Positions 31,804-39,622 of a stretch of 42,481 nucleotides of DNA are shown piece after piece. Made by a program: the position numbers and the translations under genes. Below the pieces are notes generated by a model. It ran no database searches. It had not been told where the DNA came from and was given only the letters and a program-made list of their open reading frames with translations. Source of the stretch: Candidatus Peregrinibacteria bacterium (GTDB lineage: Bacteria; Patescibacteriota; Gracilibacteria; UBA1369; JABINC01); the NCBI GenBank assembly GCA_018697675.1, contig JABINC010000002.1, positions 1 to 42,481 of the forward strand, given 5' to 3'. Position 1 is the stretch's first letter. Each line of letters begins with the position of its first letter.

Positions 31804-33999
31804 ATGAATAAATCAAATAATAAACGGGCTCCACTTAACGACGCTATTAAAAAAGATGATCTGGAACTCGTTGAAAAGCTCCTCAAAACAAAAATCAACC
31901 TAAATCGGATTCCCGCAGGACAAAATAGCACTCCACTTACATTAGCATGTTATTATAAAAACAATGAAATTGCCAAGGCTCTCATCAAAGCAGGAGCAGA
32001 CGTTAATAAAAAAGATAAAAAAGGCGACACTCCAATAAAATTAGCCTGTGACGCCTATGAAGACGATTCGAAAAAAATCGCAGAACTCACAAAACTCCTT
32101 TTAGAAAATGGAGCAGATCCAAATATATTCAAAAGGGATACCGATGGACCGATAAACTCCGCGGCAATGTATGGGCACCTAGAAGCTGTTAAGCTATTGA
32201 TAAAACACAAAGCGAACATAGATAAAAAAGGGAACTATGGGCGGACAGCCTTAATGTACGCTGCTTCTTGTTCACGTTCAATTAAAATAGTGAAAGCCCT
32301 ACTCAAATCTGGTGCCGACGTAAATATAGAAAATGAGGGCGAAGAAAATGCTCTTTTTGAAGTAATAACAAATGAAAAATCTAATGTGGAAATCGCAAAA
32401 TTACTCATCTCAGCCGGAACAAAAATTAACAGAGGAAATCATTATCATGGGAGCGCTCTACATTGGGCGGCTTTTTGCGGCAGAACAAATATCGTAAAAC
32501 TTTTATTAGAGAATGGTGCTGATATAAACAAAAATCACAAAAATAGCGGCCTCCCTATCAGTGAAGCTATGAGCCAAGGATGTACAAAAATTGTAAAAAT
32601 ACTTTTTGATCACTGGATAAATAGCAATTCAAAACAAGATCTTCTCGATAGTGGCATTTTAGAATATGCAGTCGAGAAAAAAGACATGGTATTCACAAAA
32701 AAAATAATTGCAGAAGCAAAAAAACGTAAAAAGAAACTTCCTGGAGATGCTCTCGTAGAAGCGGCCAGAACCGGAGACCTGGAACTGACAAAACTTCTCA
32801 TCGCAGCAGGTTTAAGCCCCGAAGAAGGACAATACTCAGAAACCCCACTGATGAAAGCGGCCTACTATGGGAGACTCAGCATAGTAAAATATCTTTTAGA
32901 TAACGGTGCCAACCTTGCAGCTAAAGATTGTCGAGGCAATACCGCCCTACTTCATGCGGCATGGTCTGGACGCACCAACGTTGTCCGCGAACTTCTAAAA
33001 CAAGGTGCGAAAATCAACGAAAAAAATAATTTAAACTGGAATGCGCTGATGCAAGCATGTATTGAAAAACATATCAAAACAGCAGAATTTCTTCTCAAAA
33101 AAGGCTCACCAACCGATGAAATAGACAAAGAAAAAGGTGTAACAGCTCTTACTCTTGCTAAACATTCAGGTTCTAAAGAACTTATCGACTTACTCATTTC
33201 CCATGGAGCCACTGAGCGCAAAATAAAACAAAGAAAAAAGGGAGAGGAATATTTTTCAATTTTTGATTGTGAAATATGCTCATATCTACCTCACAAAAAA
33301 GATCTCTGGAGAACTCTGCAAGTCGAAGAATTCAAAGGGCTAGAAAGCATATATACAGAACACTTGCAACCAGACAGACACACGGAAGTTTCGAATATGA
33401 TAAAAAAATGTACAAATTGTGGTACATATTATCATCAATATTATTCAGTAGATGATGAAGACGCATTCATAGCAGGACCTTCAATAAGTCATAATTTTCG
33501 AAGATTAAACTTAGAAGAGTTGAAAGTCACATTAAGAAAAATTAAAAAAACAGAAGAATTAAATGAATTCAAAAAAAGATATCCATCAATAATTAAAGAT
33601 CTTGAATCAAAACTTAAGAAAGGAGAAACTATCTCAAAAAACTTACTACTTCACGTTATAGAGTCCCTCACGGATTATTATATTACGAAAGAAAACTGGG
33701 AAGATTTAGAAAAATATTTACTTCAAAATTCTAACCCAGAAATAGCATTACAAACAGCGAGAGATCTCTGCCTCATATATGGCGTACAATATTATGACCA
33801 TAGAATGCCCTATTATACAGAGTACCGAGATTGCACAACGGGAATGCAGAAAAAAGCCAAACCTTTTATAAAAAAACACAATAAAAATATTTTACAAAGC
33901 ATTAACAAATTCAAAGACGATAAGAATCCACAAGTTAAGTTAAAATACGACGATGCAATAAACTCAATGAAGTATTATAAATTGAAACCTAGTAAATAA
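31804..33999 (+). CDS. Large ankyrin-repeat protein with Cys-pair knuckle and helical C-terminus
   Basis: A 731-residue protein. Residues 7-475 hold about 14 ankyrin repeats (units such as TALMYAASCSRSIKIVKALLKSGADVN), with two degenerate units in the middle (about 245-310). Then CEIC and CTNC pairs (near 490 and 536) could bind one zinc, followed by GTYYHQYYSVDDEDAFIAGP and a helical domain to the end. There is no signal peptide. Ankyrin arrays bind proteins, and the target is unknown. It overlaps the opposing Cys-rich gene by 11 bases. Confidence 0.8.
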   Translation: MNKSNNKRAPLNDAIKKDDLELVEKLLKTKINLNRIPAGQNSTPLTLACYYKNNEIAKALIKAGADVNKKDKKGDTPIKLACDAYEDDSKKIAELTKLLLENGADPNIFKRDTDGPINSAAMYGHLEAVKLLIKHKANIDKKGNYGRTALMYAASCSRSIKIVKALLKSGADVNIENEGEENALFEVITNEKSNVEIAKLLISAGTKINRGNHYHGSALHWAAFCGRTNIVKLLLENGADINKNHKNSGLPISEAMSQGCTKIVKILFDHWINSNSKQDLLDSGILEYAVEKKDMVFTKKIIAEAKKRKKKLPGDALVEAARTGDLELTKLLIAAGLSPEEGQYSETPLMKAAYYGRLSIVKYLLDNGANLAAKDCRGNTALLHAAWSGRTNVVRELLKQGAKINEKNNLNWNALMQACIEKHIKTAEFLLKKGSPTDEIDKEKGVTALTLAKHSGSKELIDLLISHGATERKIKQRKKGEEYFSIFDCEICSYLPHKKDLWRTLQVEEFKGLESIYTEHLQPDRHTEVSNMIKKCTNCGTYYHQYYSVDDEDAFIAGPSISHNFRRLNLEELKVTLRKIKKTEELNEFKKRYPSIIKDLESKLKKGETISKNLLLHVIESLTDYYITKENWEDLEKYLLQNSNPEIALQTARDLCLIYGVQYYDHRMPYYTEYRDCTTGMQKKAKPFIKKHNKNILQSINKFKDDKNPQVKLKYDDAINSMKYYKLKPSK

Positions 34000-35506
34000 A
34001 AGGAACAAGCTCATTTCTTTTCAAATATCGAGCTTCAAAACTCATGCGTGGTACTGCAACACCAATCTTTTTGTAAAAATCCAGTTCGCGTTTTTGAAAT
34101 CTAAAAGGCCTACCTTGAACCGGACACATATACACCTTACTTTCTAAATCCGCCCCTACTTCTGAAATCAAATCAGGAATAATTTCAACAGATTCACCAA
34201 CCCCAATTTCATCCGCCAAAACCGAAGAAGACGCCAAAGGAAAATAATCATTCGCCAAAGTGTCTTCGTATGGAAACATTGAAAATTTCTGAGGGAAGAA
34301 TTCTCCATATTCACCATTTTCTCTCATACATTCAACTATTCGATCAACAAGCTCAAAATACTCCTGTTCGGAGTATGGTTTATTAAAAATACAAAACTTT
34401 CCATCTTTCAAACCTATACATCCAAAACAATTTTCACAGCCCCAACAGTTATCACAATACTGTAAAAAGCTCGAACGCATACAATAATTACAATATTTCA
34501 AATCATAACAATGCGCGATAGTCACACAGTCAACACAGAGCTCCGTCTCCATTCCATAAGCATAGAAATCATACGAATCTTTCACGTCCCTAGAATTCAA
34601 AATATAACGACAATCCTGCAATTCAGTTACATTGCACGCATCAAATGCATTCCGGCTATTATAAATAGAATCCCCCGTGCAATTTTCAGAATTCAAAATA
34701 ATATGACGGATCCGCGGCCACTCTTTGCTCCACTCATCCCAACTTTTTTTCAAATGCTCAAGCACACCATTCGAATCAACTCGGTACTCCTTCAACTTCT
34801 GCTCATACTCCTCACGAGTTAATTGTTGGTTAAAAAAACAATATTCCTTCCGCTCAAGCCCATAACAAAACATCGAATTTTTTACTCCACGACAATTCCG
34901 AAGAAAAATCGAATCTGTACAGTTATCACAGTCATCCGAAAACTTCACATTGTAACAATTTTTAACATTCACGCATTCATAGCAAAGTTCCGAATGCAGA
35001 ATATTTGTACAGTCCACACAATCCGTGCACTTATCCGCAAATCGACAATACATACAATCCTCATCATCCTCAGAATTGAAAATAAAATAACAATTTCGAC
35101 AAAACCCACAATGATTTGAATATTCGGAATTCTCTTCATTCCCAGCACTAGCTTTATGCATTCGCGGAGCAATTTTCCATAAATCATAAAGTTGATCAAA
35201 AAACGACCTATCAAAATCATAGCTCTCGAGATATGGGGTCTCGAAATCTTGGCTGTGCCATTCATCCACATGATAAACCGGATACGGAACATCCGGCCGA
35301 ACATTCGAAATTATAGTTTCACCACTTAAATCAGATATGCGTTTATGAAGTTTTCTCTCGTTGCGAAAACTAAGCCTCCGCTTAAGTCTATCTTTCGGGC
35401 AAAGAGTCGGAAGAGGTACATTCCTTTTTTCGTAGTATGCCTGATCCTGATCATCGATTTGAAAATCTCCCGAACAGACTCTGCATTTTTTTGTGATAGT
35501 GGTCAT
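33989..35506 (-). CDS. Fused zinc-ribbon plus two-module cysteine-rich protein (CPR family)
   Basis: A 505-residue protein with 35 cysteines. The N-terminal ribbon (1-90) has C8-x2-C11 and the FRNERKLHKR block, but CPEC has become CPKD and the second ribbon's CGKC and CQEC are lost. Two Cys-repeat modules follow, ending in FCYGLERKEYCFFNQQLTREEY and NCFGCIGLKDGKFCIFNKPY. A degenerate second ribbon-like segment (from about 455) closes the protein. It corresponds to the two genes at 26842-28132 joined in reverse order, and is divergent from TrmB copy 2. Function unknown. Confidence 0.75.
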   Translation of the reverse strand: MTTITKKCRVCSGDFQIDDQDQAYYEKRNVPLPTLCPKDRLKRRLSFRNERKLHKRISDLSGETIISNVRPDVPYPVYHVDEWHSQDFETPYLESYDFDRSFFDQLYDLWKIAPRMHKASAGNEENSEYSNHCGFCRNCYFIFNSEDDEDCMYCRFADKCTDCVDCTNILHSELCYECVNVKNCYNVKFSDDCDNCTDSIFLRNCRGVKNSMFCYGLERKEYCFFNQQLTREEYEQKLKEYRVDSNGVLEHLKKSWDEWSKEWPRIRHIILNSENCTGDSIYNSRNAFDACNVTELQDCRYILNSRDVKDSYDFYAYGMETELCVDCVTIAHCYDLKYCNYCMRSSFLQYCDNCWGCENCFGCIGLKDGKFCIFNKPYSEQEYFELVDRIVECMRENGEYGEFFPQKFSMFPYEDTLANDYFPLASSSVLADEIGVGESVEIIPDLISEVGADLESKVYMCPVQGRPFRFQKRELDFYKKIGVAVPRMSFEARYLKRNELVPFIY

Positions 35507-35509
35507 AAG

Positions 35510-35527
35510 AATATTTTATAAAATATT
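35510..35527. promoter_or_regulatory. 18-bp perfect palindrome just upstream of the fused Cys-rich gene
   Basis: AATATTTTATAAAATATT reads the same on both strands. It begins 4 bases before the minus-strand ATG (35504-35506), in the leader. A protein-binding site that blocks transcription or initiation is plausible, though AT-only palindromes can occur by chance in AT-rich DNA. Confidence 0.4.
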
Positions 35528-35548
35528 TAAGACTACATAATACAAGGC

Positions 35549-35579
35549 TATATTAAACCTCAGCAGACGATCCTCGTCA
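35549..35579 (-). promoter_or_regulatory. Possible promoter of the fused Cys-rich gene
   Basis: On the minus strand TTGACG is followed, 17 bases later, by TTTAAT. The -35 is strong and the -10 weak. This would give a leader of about 40 bases containing the 18-bp palindrome. Confidence 0.4.
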
Positions 35580-35596
35580 ACCCCCATGTCGGCAAA

Positions 35597-35614
35597 CCCC
35601 GTCCAACCACCCCC
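35597..35614 (-). other. G-rich tract, possible two-tier G-quadruplex
   Basis: The minus strand carries four closely spaced G runs (GGGG or more, GG, GG, GGGG) with loops of 1-2 bases, set between the divergent promoters. This is unusual for such AT-rich DNA. A two-layer quadruplex is conceivable; no proof from sequence alone. Confidence 0.3.
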
Positions 35615-35620
35615 TGAAAT

Positions 35621-35649
35621 TTGACTTTCTTAAGCCACTAAGATAGAAT
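35621..35649 (+). promoter_or_regulatory. Promoter of TrmB regulator copy 2
   Basis: TTGACT (35621-35626) and TAGAAT (35644-35649) are spaced by 17 bases. Expected start is near 35656, just before a 12-bp palindrome. Confidence 0.75.
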
Positions 35650-35660
35650 AAGTACGAAAC

Positions 35661-35678
35661 TGACGAAAATTTTCGACA
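35661..35678. promoter_or_regulatory. Candidate operator for TrmB regulator copy 2
   Basis: CGAAAATTTTCG (35664-35675) is a perfect palindrome, flanked by TG and CA that extend the symmetry to 18 bases with one mismatch pair. It lies 12 bases downstream of the -10 box, a position analogous to the operator of copy 1. Confidence 0.5.
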
Positions 35679-35700
35679 ACCCAAAAAGCAGCCAAAAACC

Positions 35701-36504
35701 ATGATAGACAAACTTCAAAAATTAGGATTTACAGAAAAAGAAGCGGCCATATATTTGACAACTTTGGAGCTCGGATCAGGCTCTGCAGTATCCACGATTT
35801 CCAAAAAATCTGGAATCACCAGAACCACCACATATGACATTTTAGAATCCCTTCTCAAAAAAGGAATCATCACCAAGCATGAAAAAAAAGAACAGCTCTA
35901 TTTCGAAGCCAGACCTCCAGAACAACTCATGACATACCTCGAAGAGGAAAAGAAAAAGATCGAAGACAAAATGACAGAAGTAGAAGGCCTGCTTCCAGAA
36001 TTAAAAATCCATCACAGAGCTCTGGAAGGTCGCCCAAGAGTATATTTTTACGAAGGATTTGAAGGACTTATCCGAGTGTACGAAGAAACCCTAACCTCCT
36101 CTGAAGAGATCCTTGCATATGCATCCGACCAAGCAAATCAAGATGCCGTCCCAGCTTATTTTCCGAAATATTATAAGCGCAGAGCCGCAAAAAAGATCCC
36201 AATTCGAGCGATATTCCCAGATACCCCCTGCGACCGAGAGAGACATTCCCTAGATAAGCAAGAACTTCGCCGGAGCCGTATTGTACCGCAGGAAAATCTC
36301 GACTTCACACCAGAAATTAATTTTTTCGACAACAAAATGATGATCGCAGATTGGAAAGAAAAACTCGGAATCATCATCGAGTCACAGGAAATCGTAAATG
36401 TATTCAAACAAACATTCGAACTAGCTTGGGAAGCAGCCGAAAAATATCACAAGAAACTTGGGCTAAAAGATACCGCGCCGCAAACAAGAAAACAAAAGCG
36501 CTAG
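35701..36504 (+). CDS. TrmB-family transcriptional regulator (copy 2)
   Basis: A 267-residue regulator with a winged helix (MIDKLQKLGFTEKEAAIYLTTLELG, then ISKKSGITRTTTYDILESLLKKGII), a coiled coil (about 75-105), and an effector domain starting RPRVYFYEGFEGLIRVYEETL. After IFPD there is TPCDRERH, with Cys and His close together. It is divergent from the fused Cys-rich gene. The 3' end overlaps convergent pyrF by 4 bases. Confidence 0.88.
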   Translation: MIDKLQKLGFTEKEAAIYLTTLELGSGSAVSTISKKSGITRTTTYDILESLLKKGIITKHEKKEQLYFEARPPEQLMTYLEEEKKKIEDKMTEVEGLLPELKIHHRALEGRPRVYFYEGFEGLIRVYEETLTSSEEILAYASDQANQDAVPAYFPKYYKRRAAKKIPIRAIFPDTPCDRERHSLDKQELRRSRIVPQENLDFTPEINFFDNKMMIADWKEKLGIIIESQEIVNVFKQTFELAWEAAEKYHKKLGLKDTAPQTRKQKR

Positions 36505-37538
36505 AAAATCGAATCCAAATCTTTCTTCATTGCAAGCACCGCATTGTGTGCAGCTTGTTCGTAGTGCGACCCATCCACAGGGCCATCAACTTTTTCATAA
36601 GCGAATGTGATTCCACGAGAAGAATTCACGATCGCTCCTTTGCCGTCAGAATTGAAGCAAGGCTTAACATCAGCCGCTCCACCCCCTTGAGCACCATAAC
36701 CCGGCACCAAGAAAATACTTTGCGGCATCATCTCACGAAGGATTTTAGCCTGAGCTGGATAAGTCGCCCCAACTACGGCCCCAATACTCGAATATCCAGA
36801 TTCTCCAATTACATCTGCACCCCAACTCTCAACCAATTGAGCAACCATTTCAAATACCGCATGACCACCTTCTACTCCACGATCCTGAATATCAGCCCCA
36901 GACGGATTCGAAGTCTTCACAAGAATAAATGCCCCCTTCCCACGCTTCATACAAAGGTCAGCAAAAGGCTTGATCGAATCATATCCCATGTAAGGATTAA
37001 GCGTCACCGCATCAATATCTATAAATTCTTTTTCCTCTCCAAACACATCAACTTCTCCAAGAAAATAGTTCGCATAAGCCTTCGCAGTCGATCCAATATC
37101 AGACCTCTTAATATCAGCCAACACAAGAAGTCCTTTCTCCTTCGCATATCGACAAGTTTCCTCAAAAGCCAAATACCCGAAAAATCCAAACTGCTCATAA
37201 AATGCAATCTGAGGCTTCACAATTGGCACAAGATCACATACCGCATCTATAATTCCACGATTAAATTCAAGCAGCGCTTTCGACGCAGCCTCCGGAGTAT
37301 AACCATATTTTGCAGTTATAGGATCAATAATTGACGATGGAATTTGATTCAGCCGAGGATCCAAACCTACGCAAATACACGAACCTTTTTTATCAATCGC
37401 TCGATTCAACTTATCTGCAAAATTCTCTAACTTAGTATTCTCAAAAGTCACCTCTTCCACATCAGTCTCACCCACAATTTGAACCTCCACCTCCGGCCCT
37501 TCCTCCGGAACATTTTTCATGGCACCTTCATCATTCAT
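36501..37538 (-). CDS. pyrF: Orotidine 5'-phosphate decarboxylase, type 2
   Basis: A 345-residue enzyme that decarboxylates OMP to UMP, the last step of de novo pyrimidine synthesis. CVGLDPRLNQIP opens the barrel, and ADIKRSDIGSTAKAYANYF holds the catalytic Lys-Asp network in the DxKxxD pattern of the type 2 subfamily. About 40 acidic residues precede the conserved start; a second Met (residue 7) is an alternative start. It is not in the pyrDKE set further right. It overlaps the opposing regulator by 4 bases. Confidence 0.93.
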   Translation of the reverse strand: MNDEGAMKNVPEEGPEVEVQIVGETDVEEVTFENTKLENFADKLNRAIDKKGSCICVGLDPRLNQIPSSIIDPITAKYGYTPEAASKALLEFNRGIIDAVCDLVPIVKPQIAFYEQFGFFGYLAFEETCRYAKEKGLLVLADIKRSDIGSTAKAYANYFLGEVDVFGEEKEFIDIDAVTLNPYMGYDSIKPFADLCMKRGKGAFILVKTSNPSGADIQDRGVEGGHAVFEMVAQLVESWGADVIGESGYSSIGAVVGATYPAQAKILREMMPQSIFLVPGYGAQGGGAADVKPCFNSDGKGAIVNSSRGITFAYEKVDGPVDGSHYEQAAHNAVLAMKKDLDSIF

Positions 37539-37623
37539 AAAAATTTACATTAAAAATTAAAATCACAAAAAAACTACCTTTTGAAAGCCAGTAAATCAAG
37601 AAAAAACACTATTAAACACGACC

Positions 37624-38670
37624 CTACGGCAAATAGAATTCCGAAATCACTTCATTTACAGGTATAACTCCATACACAGTAGTCATCAAATCCCAATAAG
37701 CTTGAGCCGCATCACCATTCCCATCTTCCAAAAACAATGGAACCTGCCCACCTTCAACAAAAAATAATCCAAAATCATGAAGAGAATCAGTATCCCCCCA
37801 AAGCTCATCAGGAAGAGACTCACCTCCACCCATTCCCCAACTTGAATAAATACTAGTTCCCAACTTAAAAGCTATAGAGGGAACAACTATAGGCCTACAA
37901 CCAACTTCATCACACTCAGGACGAAAAGTCTGCCCAATATTAACCTTAGAAACATAATTTCGATCACCCTCCCCTACAAGAGAATTCTCATTTCTACATC
38001 CAATTAATAAATTCACTTCCGATGGACGCCACACTGGAGCATCAACCGCATCCTCTATCGAGTCAAATTCAAAAAACGGCCCACCCTCAACTGAAAAATC
38101 AACATCACATTCTTTAACACTAGCATCGGGATCGCAAATGACAGTATACTTCCTACCATCCCCTACCCAAGGATATTCCTCAATCCATTGCTGCTCATAT
38201 TCGTACTCTTGTCTTAAATCTTCGGCCCAATCCCCCCCCCACCACTCATCCAACGCCTCAATCTCCTCAATACACTCTAAAGTCAAAAACCTTTCCGGAA
38301 CATAGTTATCATCAACTACTTCAAAATCACCATCTATACAATCTGAAAAGCCCTCATGTACAGCCTCAATAGCCTCCGTCCTTACTTCATCTTTGATCAC
38401 AGGATCGTCAGAAAGAGACCTATGCACTCTCTCCCTTACACCATCTATCACTCCCGAACACCCATGCAAATCAATTTCACTTCTATCTGAAGATCGTCCA
38501 TGCCGAAAAGGCCCAACGTCTAGCGGAATAAAATCTTCTAATTCATCAACGGGATCATCTTCTTTAGAGCATAATCCTACAAGGGTCACAACAGCCAAAC
38601 CTATCGCCACCAAAACAGGCAACACCCACCTTCTTTCCCCACCATGATTTACCTTGCCTTCACATCCCAT
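37624..38670 (-). CDS. Membrane-anchored acidic hypothetical protein
   Basis: A 348-residue protein: a short basic N-terminus, one hydrophobic segment (about residues 15-34, ending GLCS), then an acidic external domain rich in Asp, Glu and Trp. VGLC lacks the small residue before Cys needed for a lipobox, so it is more likely a signal anchor. I do not recognise it. It contains a run of nine G in the coding strand (38232-38240), a possible slippage site. It is followed by pyrF on the same strand. Confidence 0.6.
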   Translation of the reverse strand: MGCEGKVNHGGERRWVLPVLVAIGLAVVTLVGLCSKEDDPVDELEDFIPLDVGPFRHGRSSDRSEIDLHGCSGVIDGVRERVHRSLSDDPVIKDEVRTEAIEAVHEGFSDCIDGDFEVVDDNYVPERFLTLECIEEIEALDEWWGGDWAEDLRQEYEYEQQWIEEYPWVGDGRKYTVICDPDASVKECDVDFSVEGGPFFEFDSIEDAVDAPVWRPSEVNLLIGCRNENSLVGEGDRNYVSKVNIGQTFRPECDEVGCRPIVVPSIAFKLGTSIYSSWGMGGGESLPDELWGDTDSLHDFGLFFVEGGQVPLFLEDGNGDAAQAYWDLMTTVYGVIPVNEVISEFYLP

Positions 38671-38698
38671 AATAATTTATCAAAAATACAAAGACCTA

Positions 38699-38726
38699 AT
38701 AATATTACTCTTCCGAGATAAGTCAA
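38699..38726 (-). promoter_or_regulatory. Promoter of the acidic membrane-anchored gene
   Basis: On the minus strand TTGACT (38726-38721) and TATTAT (38704-38699) with a 16-base spacer precede the ATG (38670) by about 28 bases. Confidence 0.6.
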
Positions 38727-38751
38727 GCTCACCCTATTAATAACAAGGCAT

Positions 38752-39516
38752 CTACTTCATATTATCTGGATTTTCCCAGGCTAAACGGTAAATAGTTTTC
38801 ATCGTATCTGCAAACTCCTTATTTTGAATCAGAATTGCAAATGCATCCTGATATAGATTCAAAAGGAGTACTTTGTCATCAAATACATCGATAGAGGAAA
38901 AAAACTCCCCTTTCTTCTTTGGGAACATGCAAGTGCGACGACAATGCTTTTTATTTTTTTTCTTATACTTTTTATGAGTTTCATTCTCCGGGCAAATCGC
39001 ATCTAAATGCAATTTTCTCTTTGAGCGTTCATCAATAAAATCATTCATAAATTTTTCCCCCATTTTCGTTAAATCATCATGAGCCGCAAATTCCAACACA
39101 TCTGTTTTTGAATCAAGAACGGTTAGGTAGGCTTTTTTACAACCATCAACGCCTTCAAAAAAAGTTACCTTAGGAGGAGAAGTATACGGATTTTTACATT
39201 CTTTTAAGAGTGGAATTATTTTTTCCAGAGCCTCTTGCCCAGATTTGAGCTCTTTTTCCTTAGCTTGCTCAAGATCTCCTGGTTCCGCATAAAAATACTG
39301 TGTGCGTCCTTTTTGAGATCTACGCAAATAGCCTTTTTTCACAAGATTATCACAAAGAAAATGTATCGTCGCCTTCGGAAATCCAGTTTTTTTGGCCAAC
39401 ACCGAAGCTGGCTGCATACCAATTTCAAGCAACACCAAATACAACTTTGCCTCCTTTTCTGTAAAACCCAATTCTAATAAATATTCCTCCATAAGATCGT
39501 CAGTAATTGTTGACAC
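38752..39516 (-). CDS. TrmB-family transcriptional regulator (copy 3)
   Basis: A 254-residue regulator: winged helix (about 10-75, LLELGFTEKEAKLYLVLLEIG, then KKTGFPKATIHFLCDNLVKKGYL), linker, and effector domain from PPKVTFFEGVDGCKKAYLTVL. The loop after ICPE carries a C-x4-H-x10-H-C-x3-C cluster that could bind a metal. It starts at GTG; ATG at residue 9 is an alternative. It is divergent from the tRNA-editing gene at 39623. Confidence 0.85.
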   Translation of the reverse strand: MSTITDDLMEEYLLELGFTEKEAKLYLVLLEIGMQPASVLAKKTGFPKATIHFLCDNLVKKGYLRRSQKGRTQYFYAEPGDLEQAKEKELKSGQEALEKIIPLLKECKNPYTSPPKVTFFEGVDGCKKAYLTVLDSKTDVLEFAAHDDLTKMGEKFMNDFIDERSKRKLHLDAICPENETHKKYKKKNKKHCRRTCMFPKKKGEFFSSIDVFDDKVLLLNLYQDAFAILIQNKEFADTMKTIYRLAWENPDNMK

Positions 39517-39622
39517 TACCCACTTTACAACAAGTTAAATAAGTAGTAAAGATATAATTGTCATTATCAATATTTACTGACATTTACTCAAAACCTATCA
39601 CCATTTTTTAATAACTACAACA
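39517..39622. promoter_or_regulatory. Divergent control region of TrmB copy 3 and the editing gene
   Basis: TATAAT at 39553-39558 on the plus strand is a probable -10 for the editing gene, without a good -35. AGTAAA (39545-39550) and TTTACT (39573-39578) form a spaced inverted repeat around it, and TTTACT recurs at 39583-39588. A regulator site is plausible but weaker than in the other two regions. Confidence 0.35.

Noticed and set aside
33999-34040. AAGCTC/GAGCTT inverted repeat as a terminator for the ankyrin gene
   Set aside because: The loop is 17 bases and no T tract follows, so termination is not supported.
36351-37334. 327-codon plus-strand open frame opposite pyrF
   Set aside because: It is an antisense shadow of a clear enzyme gene; its translation is basic, Ser/Arg-rich and patternless, as expected from complementary codons.
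38640-38670. Lipoprotein signal in the acidic membrane-anchored protein
   Set aside because: The residue before the candidate Cys is Leu rather than Gly, Ala or Ser, so the lipobox rule is not met.
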